DNA from: Bacteroidota bacterium
Lineage (GTDB): Bacteria; Bacteroidota; Bacteroidia; Bacteroidales; Lentimicrobiaceae
Assembly: GCA_009773515.1 (NCBI GenBank)
Contig: WSXX01000008.1
Coordinates: forward strand, 93,087-157,086
Reading direction: 5' to 3'
DNA length: 64,000 nucleotides
How positions within the stretch are numbered: the first letter of the stretch is position 1; each line of letters begins with the position of its first letter. The notes under the pieces were generated by a model. The model saw only the letters and a list, made by a program, of their open reading frames with translations, was not told the origin of the DNA and ran no database searches. Below are positions 1 to 7,265 of the stretch, piece by piece. A program made the position numbers and the translations under genes.

Positions 1-2
1 CG

Positions 3-557
3 GAACAGGGCGACAACTGGGATTTCATCTTTGATAAAATCAAAGAAATGAAAACGCCCCGCCCAAAAGTACTGAATCTTTTTGCCTACACTGGCGGAGC
101 TTCACTTGCTGCTTGTGCAGCAGGCGCTGAAGTGGTGCATGTGGATTCGGTAAAACCGGTAATCAGCTGGGCCCGCGAGAATATGGAAATCAGCGGTTTG
201 GATGGGATTCGCTGGATTGTGGAAGATGCACTGAAGTTTGTAAAACGCGAAGTGCGGCGTGGCACCCGGTACAATGGTATTATTCTTGATCCGCCCGCCT
301 ATGGTCGTGGTGCAGATGGAGAAAAATGGGTACTTGAAGAAAATATCAATGAAATGATCAAGCTCTGCAGCGAACTCCTTGACGACAAGGAAAATTTCTT
401 TATAATGAGCCTTTATTCAATGGGATTTTCATCGCTGATTGGGGAAAACCTGATTAAGTCCGCATTCGGCAAGAGAGAGAATATGGAATCCGGCGAACTT
501 TTTCTGGAGGATGGGTTCGGGAAAAAATTGCCGTTGGGAACTGTGGTGAGGTTTTGA
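3..557 (+). CDS. Class I SAM-dependent rRNA methyltransferase, C-terminal part (COG1092/RlmI-like), 5' truncated
   Basis: The frame is open from the left window edge, so only the C-terminal ~185 residues are visible; the Met at 48 is internal (the preceding codons read EQGDNWDFIF in frame). The sequence shows a Rossmann SAM-binding start (NLFAYTGGASLAA), an acidic strand end (VVHVDSVKP) and the catalytic DPPAYGRG motif, as in the C-terminal domain of RlmI-type 23S rRNA cytosine-C5 methyltransferases and their Bacteroidota relatives. The N-terminal PUA part would lie outside the window. The gene converges with the minus-strand gene that ends at 595. The family is secure; the exact target base cannot be told from this fragment. 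Confidence 0.85.
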   Translation, partial: EQGDNWDFIFDKIKEMKTPRPKVLNLFAYTGGASLAACAAGAEVVHVDSVKPVISWARENMEISGLDGIRWIVEDALKFVKREVRRGTRYNGIILDPPAYGRGADGEKWVLEENINEMIKLCSELLDDKENFFIMSLYSMGFSSLIGENLIKSAFGKRENMESGELFLEDGFGKKLPLGTVVRF

Positions 558-594
558 AATGTGAGGTTCAAGACTTAGCACCAAAATTATTTCC

Positions 595-1125
595 TCAGGC
601 AAGCTTCATCAAAATGGCATAAACCACCGGACAAATCTCTGCATTTTTCAATGACAGGTTCAGTATCTGATAAAAACGGCTACGGTCAGTATGCGGATAT
701 TCACGGCAGGCTTTGGGACGATGGCTGTAAATGTGGCAATAATTATCGTCGTCAATAAACGGGCAGGGCGCAGTGTGAAAAACAAAATCGCCTTCTTCGT
801 CCAGCTTAAGGTGTTTTCCAACAAGATCAGAAGGCCTGACCTTTAGCTTTTTAGCCATAGCTTCCACATCGTTGTGGCTGATGGCCGGGCTGATGCTGCG
901 ACAGCAGTTGCTGCAATCAAGACAATCGTAAAACCCGAAAGCTTCATGGTGAAGTTTGTGAACAATGTCATCAAGTTGGCGCTGATTGAACTTTGCCAGC
1001 TTTTGCACGGTTTTTTGTAATAGTCCGCGATTTGTGGCAAACAGTGCTTCTAATTTATCAGGAGCCGGAACATCATTCCTGCTCAAAGAAATACTACTTA
1101 AAGCCCCGTTGCTGTTTGATTTCAT
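595..1125 (-). CDS. YkgJ family cysteine-cluster protein
   Basis: A 176-residue soluble protein with the UPF0153/YkgJ zinc- or iron-sulphur-like cluster: C68-x2-C71-x2-C74-C75, followed by C121-P, C130-x-I-Y and R-P-x-x-C140-R-x-Y-P. Members are assigned as Fe-S or zinc cluster proteins of uncertain function. The start codon lies inside the 3' end of the upstream J-domain gene (32-bp overlap), and no other Met occurs before the cluster region, so this start is preferred and translational coupling is likely. The overlap makes co-transcription with the J-domain protein almost certain; the functional link is unknown. Confidence 0.85.
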   Translation of the reverse strand: MKSNSNGALSSISLSRNDVPAPDKLEALFATNRGLLQKTVQKLAKFNQRQLDDIVHKLHHEAFGFYDCLDCSNCCRSISPAISHNDVEAMAKKLKVRPSDLVGKHLKLDEEGDFVFHTAPCPFIDDDNYCHIYSHRPKACREYPHTDRSRFYQILNLSLKNAEICPVVYAILMKLA

Positions 1126-1825
1126 TGTAAGCCTGATTCAACTGCTGAAACTTTTCATGGGCAGCTTTCTGTACATCTTCACCCAGGTGGGTAACCTTAT
1201 CGGGATGATATTTAAGCGCCATTTTACGGTAAGCTTTTTTTACCTCTTCGTCTGTGGCACTTGCCGAAATCTCAAGTATGCGGTATGCGCTGTCTGAATC
1301 CTTGACAAACATGGCTTTAACAGATTCAAAGTCCAGAGGACGGATACCCATGTGCAGACAAACACGACGCAAAACATCAGCTTCGGCAGCATGTGGTTCT
1401 CCATCAGCCGATGCCACTCCAAACAGAAAATGAACCAGCTGGAGGCGTGATGGATACTCCATGTTTTCCTGAATCTGCTCGCAAATTTCATCCACATCAA
1501 GATCCTGACGGATAATTTCACGCAGAAGCAGCAACAAACGCTCGGCTTCTGTTTCTCCGAATTGTTTTACCAGAAAAAGTTTTACATAGCCCAACTCGGA
1601 CTTAAGGATTTTACCATCGGCCTTCATAATGGCTGCTATCAAAACCAAAAGGCTGACCTTAAAGTCTCCCTCCTGCGTCGGGGTAAAACCTTTTTGCTCA
1701 TTACTGTCACCATTCATACTATCGAAAAGCGATCCGAAAACAAAACCAAGTATACCGCCAATCGGACCACCCAAAGCCCAACCCAGACTGCCACCTATCC
1801 ATTTACCAAAAGAAGTGAAAGACAT
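1094..1825 (-). CDS. TerB/DjlA-type co-chaperone with C-terminal J domain
   Basis: 243 residues. Residues 5-35 are glycine-rich and hydrophobic ([18 protein letters not shown]), as in DjlA-like proteins that insert into or associate with the inner membrane. Residues ~50-155 form a TerB-like helical domain and residues ~178-243 a J domain with H207-P208-D209, the tripeptide that stimulates DnaK ATPase. The order (membrane anchor, TerB, J) matches DjlA, a membrane co-chaperone. First gene of a two-gene unit with the YkgJ protein; a TAnnTTTG-type -7 element lies about 140 bp upstream. The E. coli djlA gene is longer, so I give no gene symbol. Confidence 0.85.
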   Translation of the reverse strand: MSFTSFGKWIGGSLGWALGGPIGGILGFVFGSLFDSMNGDSNEQKGFTPTQEGDFKVSLLVLIAAIMKADGKILKSELGYVKLFLVKQFGETEAERLLLLLREIIRQDLDVDEICEQIQENMEYPSRLQLVHFLFGVASADGEPHAAEADVLRRVCLHMGIRPLDFESVKAMFVKDSDSAYRILEISASATDEEVKKAYRKMALKYHPDKVTHLGEDVQKAAHEKFQQLNQAYNEIKQQRGFK

Positions 1826-2174
1826 AAGATGTGAAATAATAATTTACAATTTAAAACTGATTCTGTATTTGCAGGCTTCTGATACTTTATTACCAGTGAA
1901 TGGCTTTCAAAAGAAATTACTTTTGCTGAAATCAGACTTTTCTGATGCTCAGCTCAATTGCATGCAAAGGTATTAAAAGAATTTGCTGATTAAAGGCGTC
2001 ACCCGGAAAAAGCATTAATAATTCAATAACTATGTATCCTGCTTATTGTCAGCACATTACAAAATTCACACTTTTTTATAATGTAGATTTTCTGATCCTG
2101 TAGTTTCTTCATTCCATATAAGATTAAGTAATTCAGCCGGTTCAATTGTATATACTGATGTAAGATTACAAATT
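1826..2174. other. Divergent intergenic region
   Basis: AT-rich 349-bp spacer between the minus-strand TerB/J-domain gene and the plus-strand S51 gene. Apart from a -7-like element on the minus strand (1965-1972) I see no hairpin, repeat or credible small ORF. No TAnnTTTG element was found for the plus-strand gene. Confidence 0.5.
1965..1972 (-). promoter_or_regulatory. Candidate Bacteroidota -7 element for the TerB/J-domain operon
   Basis: CAAAGGTA on the plus strand reads TACCTTTG on the minus strand, an exact TAnnTTTG match. No clear TTTG is found at the expected -33 spacing, so support is the -7 element only. The leader would be about 135 nt. Confidence 0.35.
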
Positions 2175-4145
2175 ATGAGAAAAATCCTGTTACATTGTTT
2201 TCTGGTTCTTCAATGTCTGATTTCTCAGACTTCCTCTGCTCAGGGCTACTTAATGCTAGCCGGGGGCGGAGGTGAAACTGACGGAGGCTGGAGTGACACG
2301 CCTTACCGCTGGGTAGTGGATAATGCACAAAACAAAAGGATAGCAGTAATCAGCTATAGTCAGGGCACAGAATGGATTCCGAACTACTTTAAAAGCCTTG
2401 GGGCGATATCATCAAAAAACTTTTATATTCCAAACTATACTGTAGCCAATAGCCAATCCACCTACGACTCATTAATAACTTATGATGGCGTATTTATAAA
2501 AGGCGGAGACCAATCGGTTTATTACGAAAACTACCTCAACTCAAAAACGCAGCAAGCTTTGCAGGAGATTTACAATCGTGGCGGAGTACTTTCAGGAACA
2601 TCAGCAGGTATGGCTATTTTGTCGCCAGTTGCTTATACAGCGCAAGGAGCAACTATTTATCCGGCTTCAGCAATGGCAAACCCATATACTTCTCAGATTA
2701 CCCTGAAAGATGATTTTCTGACAACCCTTGCGCACCCCTATATTTTTGATACACATTTTATTGAAAGGGGGCGATTAGGAAGGCTTACCTCTTTTATGGC
2801 AAACTGGTTCAGACTGCGGAAAGAGCTAGCCATTGGTATAGGAGTGGATGACCGAACCGCATTCTGTATCGCACCCAATGGCATTGGAACAGTATGGGGC
2901 ACTGCAGCGGCAAATCTGTATTTCCCCTCAAATGACGCATTGCCTTACGATACAAACCAAACGATGCTCCGAACCGGAACAATGAGGGCAATTCAATTGA
3001 TACACGGCTGTTCTATAAACCTGGAAACATTAGCTGTTAATGGATTCGAACACCATATTCAACCTCCGCTTTCCAAAGAATCAGGTTATTACACCATCAT
3101 GTTAAGTGGATCTGATCAGCTTTCAGAGCAAGCCTGTAATCACCTGATTAATAATGAAGGAACACCAGCCGATACCATTGTGATTATTACCGGCAGCACC
3201 CTGAATCAGGCAAATTCGCTTAAAGCTGTTTTACAAACACAAGGAGCAATAAATGTATTAATTGCTCAGGCACTTTCAATTAATCAGCACGACAATGAAA
3301 CAGGTAAAATCATAAATAGCGGGAAGAAATTTATCTTTCTTGCAAATGAATACAACAATCTTATGTCATTTTTTGCAGGACAGATAAATGGAACCAAATT
3401 GAATCAAAAAATAAGATCAGGGAATGTTGTTAGCTTTTTTGCCGGCGACAATGCACGTTTTGCCGGTAAAACAGTAGTAAACAACTATATGGCGTCAGTA
3501 TCAGCATCTTATAACGGATTACTAGAGTTCGATCAGGGATTATCTTTGCTCAGCACAACTGCCATAATGCCAAATACTTATCTGAATGCTGACATCTATG
3601 AAAATACCGTTTCGGGATTGCCATATGCAATGATTACAGACTCACTCTCTTTTGGATTGTACCTTACGGGGAACACATTTGTACGCTATAAACATGATCA
3701 GGAAAACAAAACATACATTGAGTGCATTGGCGGAACTGTTCCACTTATGATGCTTCACAATACAGGCACTTTTGCAGGCATTGCTGATCAGGGGCCGGGC
3801 GCTCTGTCGAGAAATGTAGCTGGGTTTGAAAAAATGCATTTAAGATTTTTATCGCCCGGTGACACCGTGAGGGTTGGCTCTATTAGTCCGGGTTCAATAC
3901 ATAATGCTGATGAGTCTGGTTTGAATATCTATCCGAATCCTGCCCGGGGAATGCTTAATATTCAACTTAAACCGGGAAAATACCAACTCATCCTCAACGA
4001 TTTATCAGGCAGGATTGTCTATTCGGCCTATGTTACAGGCAACAAAGGAATTAGCCTGAAAGACTACAAGAAAGGACTATATTTTCTGAAAATTACGGAA
4101 ACCAGTAAAAAGAGGATGCAGGTCAGGAAGGTAGTAATTGATTAG
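2175..4145 (+). CDS. T9SS-exported cyanophycinase-like S51 peptidase
   Basis: 656 residues. A signal peptide ends near SSAQ (residue 23). Residues ~24-280 are a cyanophycinase/peptidase S51 domain with the nucleophile in GTSAGM (S143), the FIKGGDQ loop before it, and the DTHFIERGRLGRL segment (H194) typical of cyanophycinases rather than of plain Asp dipeptidases. The middle (~280-570) is a less recognisable beta-rich region that may bind substrate. The last ~80 residues (from LNIYPNPARG) are a T9SS type A sorting domain, so the protein is exported and probably surface-bound or released. Cyanophycinases cut multi-L-arginyl-poly-L-aspartate to beta-Asp-Arg; S51 relatives can also cut other Asp peptides. 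Neighbouring carboxypeptidase and carrier genes fit peptide use. Confidence 0.85.
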   Translation: MRKILLHCFLVLQCLISQTSSAQGYLMLAGGGGETDGGWSDTPYRWVVDNAQNKRIAVISYSQGTEWIPNYFKSLGAISSKNFYIPNYTVANSQSTYDSLITYDGVFIKGGDQSVYYENYLNSKTQQALQEIYNRGGVLSGTSAGMAILSPVAYTAQGATIYPASAMANPYTSQITLKDDFLTTLAHPYIFDTHFIERGRLGRLTSFMANWFRLRKELAIGIGVDDRTAFCIAPNGIGTVWGTAAANLYFPSNDALPYDTNQTMLRTGTMRAIQLIHGCSINLETLAVNGFEHHIQPPLSKESGYYTIMLSGSDQLSEQACNHLINNEGTPADTIVIITGSTLNQANSLKAVLQTQGAINVLIAQALSINQHDNETGKIINSGKKFIFLANEYNNLMSFFAGQINGTKLNQKIRSGNVVSFFAGDNARFAGKTVVNNYMASVSASYNGLLEFDQGLSLLSTTAIMPNTYLNADIYENTVSGLPYAMITDSLSFGLYLTGNTFVRYKHDQENKTYIECIGGTVPLMMLHNTGTFAGIADQGPGALSRNVAGFEKMHLRFLSPGDTVRVGSISPGSIHNADESGLNIYPNPARGMLNIQLKPGKYQLILNDLSGRIVYSAYVTGNKGISLKDYKKGLYFLKITETSKKRMQVRKVVID

Positions 4146-4208
4146 ATCACAGTTATAAACCGGAATTATCAACAAGAAAATAACACGCATTACCGGATAC
4201 TGAGTTCT

Positions 4209-5591
4209 TTAATAGGCAAACAATACAACGGGTGGAATAAGCAATAACATGGCTAGTATTGTCATAATAAGGATTAAAGGAAACAGCCATTTAGCCCATT
4301 TATTGTATGGAACTCCGGCAATTGAAAGCGCTCCCATAGTAACACCACTGGTAGGAATAATCATATTGAAAATACCATCACCAAACTGAAAACACAATAC
4401 TGCTGTTTGCCGGCTGACACCAACCAGATCGCTCAGCGGAGCCATAATGGGCATTGTGAGCGCAGCCTGACCTGAGCCACTGGGTACAAAAAAGTTCAGA
4501 AACCCTTGAAAAATAAACATCATTTCCACAGCCAACACCGTATGAAACTGGTTTGCGTACTGCGAAATATGATAAAGCATTGTTCCGATAATCTTGCCAT
4601 CTTCAGCAATTACGAGCAACCCGCGAGCCAGTCCGATTATTAGTGCAGCCATAACCATATCCTTTGCTCCGTTTACAAAAGCCTGAATAGCTTCTGAGGT
4701 CCTGAGGCGAGATATCAAAGCACTGGCAATTCCCAGACCAACAAATACTGCAGCAATTTCATTTATATACCAGCTCCACTTATTCGAGCCGTAAATAATC
4801 AATCCCAGCACACAGAAAAGCAATATCAGCACAATCTTACGACCCAAAGTAAAAGGAACATCATCAGAAGCAACAATCAGTTTCTTACTTTCTTTATCAA
4901 TTTCATACACCGGGCTCCTTTCCGGATTTTTCTCAATTTTCCGGATATAAATCAAAACAAAAGCAATGACTGCAACAGTAAATATCAGCCACACCAGCAA
5001 ACGATACTCCCATCCGCTGAAAAGTGGCAATTCAGCAATGCCCTGAGCTATACCAATCGTAAATGGATTGGTGAGCGCTCCGGCAAAACCTACACCAGCT
5101 GCCAGAAACGAAACAGAAAGACCTGTGATGGAATCATAACCCATTGCACGGGCCATTGGTATGGTAAGCATAATAAAAACCAACACCGATTCACTCATTC
5201 CGAAAGTAGCTCCGCAAATAGAAAACATCACCATCAGCAGAACAATTACCAGCTTTTTTGAACGACGGTTATTTTCGGTTCTTCTGATCAAATAAAACAA
5301 CCCGGCATCAATGGCACCGGTTTTATTAAGCACTCCGAATGCTCCACCAACCAGAAAACAGAATCCGATAATCAGCGATGCCTGAACAAATCCCTTGATC
5401 GGTGCAGTAAGAAATTCAAAGAAGCCCTGAGCGTTTTGATCAACCAGACGATAACTGCCTGGAATCAGGTAGTTTCGTCCATTTTTCAATTCATAGGCAA
5501 ATTCCCCGGCCGGTATAATCCAGGTCAATGCAATGAATATTATCATGATAAACATAATGATAGCAATGGCGTCCGGAAATTTTCTTTTCAT
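4209..5591 (-). CDS. YfcC/DcuC-type membrane carrier (C4-dicarboxylate or amino-acid anaerobic carrier family)
   Basis: 460 residues with roughly 12 hydrophobic segments. It starts MKRKFPDAIAIIMFIMII with the PAGEF motif in the first loop and contains the conserved MSESVLVFIMLTIPMARAMG and NFFVPSGSGQAALTMP stretches of the PF03606 (C4_dicarb_anaerobic/YfcC) family, located in the inner membrane. Members are annotated as dicarboxylate carriers or arginine/ornithine-type antiporters; the substrate cannot be read from the sequence. It lies 46 bp downstream of an M14 carboxypeptidase on the same strand, so the pair is probably an operon that trims peptides and takes up the freed amino acids. Its 3' end faces the S51 peptidase gene. 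Confidence 0.8.
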   Translation of the reverse strand: MKRKFPDAIAIIMFIMIIFIALTWIIPAGEFAYELKNGRNYLIPGSYRLVDQNAQGFFEFLTAPIKGFVQASLIIGFCFLVGGAFGVLNKTGAIDAGLFYLIRRTENNRRSKKLVIVLLMVMFSICGATFGMSESVLVFIMLTIPMARAMGYDSITGLSVSFLAAGVGFAGALTNPFTIGIAQGIAELPLFSGWEYRLLVWLIFTVAVIAFVLIYIRKIEKNPERSPVYEIDKESKKLIVASDDVPFTLGRKIVLILLFCVLGLIIYGSNKWSWYINEIAAVFVGLGIASALISRLRTSEAIQAFVNGAKDMVMAALIIGLARGLLVIAEDGKIIGTMLYHISQYANQFHTVLAVEMMFIFQGFLNFFVPSGSGQAALTMPIMAPLSDLVGVSRQTAVLCFQFGDGIFNMIIPTSGVTMGALSIAGVPYNKWAKWLFPLILIMTILAMLLLIPPVVLFAY

Positions 5592-5637
5592 GTGTTTAAT
5601 GTTATACTTGTTACATCTTCATGTTTTTCTTCCACAG

Positions 5638-7113
5638 CTATTCTACCCGTAAAACAGGAAATCTTTCCTGCCTGAGCAGGTAATCAAATTCCGGATAAGA
5701 AGCGACTCCAAACATGGACTGAGGCTCAAGTGCAATTATGATTTTCTGACTGTAAATACCTTCAACCGGAACATAAAAATATGACTCAGGCTGTATGACA
5801 GTTACCGTTTCTCTATACACTTCCGGATCTGGCCCTTCAATACCTTCCAGCAAAGAAGAATTAATCATTCCCATCCGATAGGCAATAAACGCTACTCCTT
5901 CCGGGATTACTCTGCTGTGCACAAAACCAGATCGCTTTAACCAGGACATGAGTAAGGTATCTGCCGCAGGTATAAGATATCCCTTAGGAGCATAAACGCC
6001 GAGCAGTGATTTTACCACCGGATGATACACTTCAACTTTGAAAACCGTATCCTTCATAGTTTTAAGAGAAAGCAAGGGATAGTCCAATACAACATCTTCC
6101 TTGAAATGATCCTGTCGGATTGAAACCATGCCTGCCGGATTATTTAGCTTTTTTCTGGCTTTTGAACTCATCTGCTGAATCAGGACTGCATTTGCAGCTG
6201 CGTATTTCAGAAGAAGCAGTGCGGTCTCATACTGACTTTGTGATCGTCTTTCAAGTCGTTCAGTGGAATCAAGTCCATTCATACCTTCAACAATCAGCGA
6301 CAAAGCACCGGCAATACCAAAGCTTTGACGACCATCGTTCACATCTGTAGTGCTGTGCCTTAGTCTTTCGCCTGAAGAAAAATCACCCAGTGTATATTCA
6401 AAAAATGAGTAGCCCTTATTAACTAGTCCTGCTTCAACCCATGGCAATATCTCCGCTTTAAAAATATTGCGCATCGCATGATCTGTATTTGGATTTGTTA
6501 AGCCGCCGAGTTGAATATCGAAATTACGCCTGTATCCAAATTCCTTCCAGCCGTTTCCAAATGGGTAATATTCATGGAAATCGACAGTGAATTGAGGACG
6601 ATAATTATCAAATATCTGCTGGATAATGGTAGTTTCTTCTGCACGCATGAGCAGGTGGTCTCTGTTCATGTCAATACTTTTAGCATTCCGGCGCTGATTA
6701 AAATCATTCCCATAAGGATTACATTGAGGAAGAATGATCAGGTTTAAATCAGCCACAATGTCTTTATGCAAGCCATTGGCCAGGTCGCGTATCAACAGCG
6801 AGAGCCCTTCCATTCCTGAAGGTTCATTGCCATGCTGCTGCGCAAGAAACAACACAGTAAGTTTATTTGTAGTTGTGTCATTGCTGTGAAAAATCACTTC
6901 AGGAAACATCCTGCTTTCACTAAGTGGATAAAAGTTTACCGAAATTTGCTCACTTTGCAGATCGCACAATTTCAAAAAATCCACCAATTGTTTATTCGTC
7001 GTCAGTTTACTGTATCCGGCAGTTTCCCCCGGTGTCAGAATTATCTGCTGAGCGGTTGCTGATATATTGCCCATCAGCATCAGGGAGAGGAAAAACTGTA
7101 AATAATTTTTCAT
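5638..7113 (-). CDS. Secreted M14 family zinc carboxypeptidase
   Basis: 491 residues with a signal peptide (MKNYLQFFLSLMLMGNISATA). The M14 active site is intact: zinc ligands H94 and E97 in QQHGNEPSG, H180 in VDFHEYYP, substrate-binding R and D in IDMNRDH (~149-153), and a catalytic Glu near 276 in SLIVEGMNG. It should cut C-terminal residues from peptides in the periplasm or outside. The C-terminal ~190 residues are an all-beta extension without a T9SS sorting signature. The downstream carrier gene follows after 46 bp. Upstream is an unusual nested inverted-repeat element (7137-7239), so the leader may be structured. Confidence 0.85.
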   Translation of the reverse strand: MKNYLQFFLSLMLMGNISATAQQIILTPGETAGYSKLTTNKQLVDFLKLCDLQSEQISVNFYPLSESRMFPEVIFHSNDTTTNKLTVLFLAQQHGNEPSGMEGLSLLIRDLANGLHKDIVADLNLIILPQCNPYGNDFNQRRNAKSIDMNRDHLLMRAEETTIIQQIFDNYRPQFTVDFHEYYPFGNGWKEFGYRRNFDIQLGGLTNPNTDHAMRNIFKAEILPWVEAGLVNKGYSFFEYTLGDFSSGERLRHSTTDVNDGRQSFGIAGALSLIVEGMNGLDSTERLERRSQSQYETALLLLKYAAANAVLIQQMSSKARKKLNNPAGMVSIRQDHFKEDVVLDYPLLSLKTMKDTVFKVEVYHPVVKSLLGVYAPKGYLIPAADTLLMSWLKRSGFVHSRVIPEGVAFIAYRMGMINSSLLEGIEGPDPEVYRETVTVIQPESYFYVPVEGIYSQKIIIALEPQSMFGVASYPEFDYLLRQERFPVLRVE

Positions 7114-7136
7114 AATTCGCCAAAATGAAGAAATAG

Positions 7137-7239
7137 AAAGAGGCTGTTGTTAAACTGCCGGGCAAAGGTCCGGGAATTCCATCCGTAAGGTTTTGAATTC
7201 CCGGAACACATGGCCGGCTGCTATCGATACAGCCTCTTT
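7137..7239 (-). other. Nested three-helix inverted-repeat element (terminator or structured leader)
   Basis: Outer arms AAAGAGGCTGT (7137-7147) and ACAGCCTCTTT (7229-7239) pair perfectly over 11 bp. A middle helix GCCGG/CCGGC (7157-7161 with 7214-7218) follows, then an inner perfect 11-bp helix TCCGGGAATTC/GAATTCCCGGA (7169-7179 with 7195-7205). It lies between the stop of the T9SS repeat protein (7266) and the start of the M14 gene (7113), both on the minus strand. On that strand the 3' arm is followed by a pyrimidine-rich run. It could end the upstream transcript, shape the leader of the M14 operon, or both. Confidence 0.55.
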
Positions 7240-7265
7240 ACCGCTAACCAAACAACTACTTTTTG

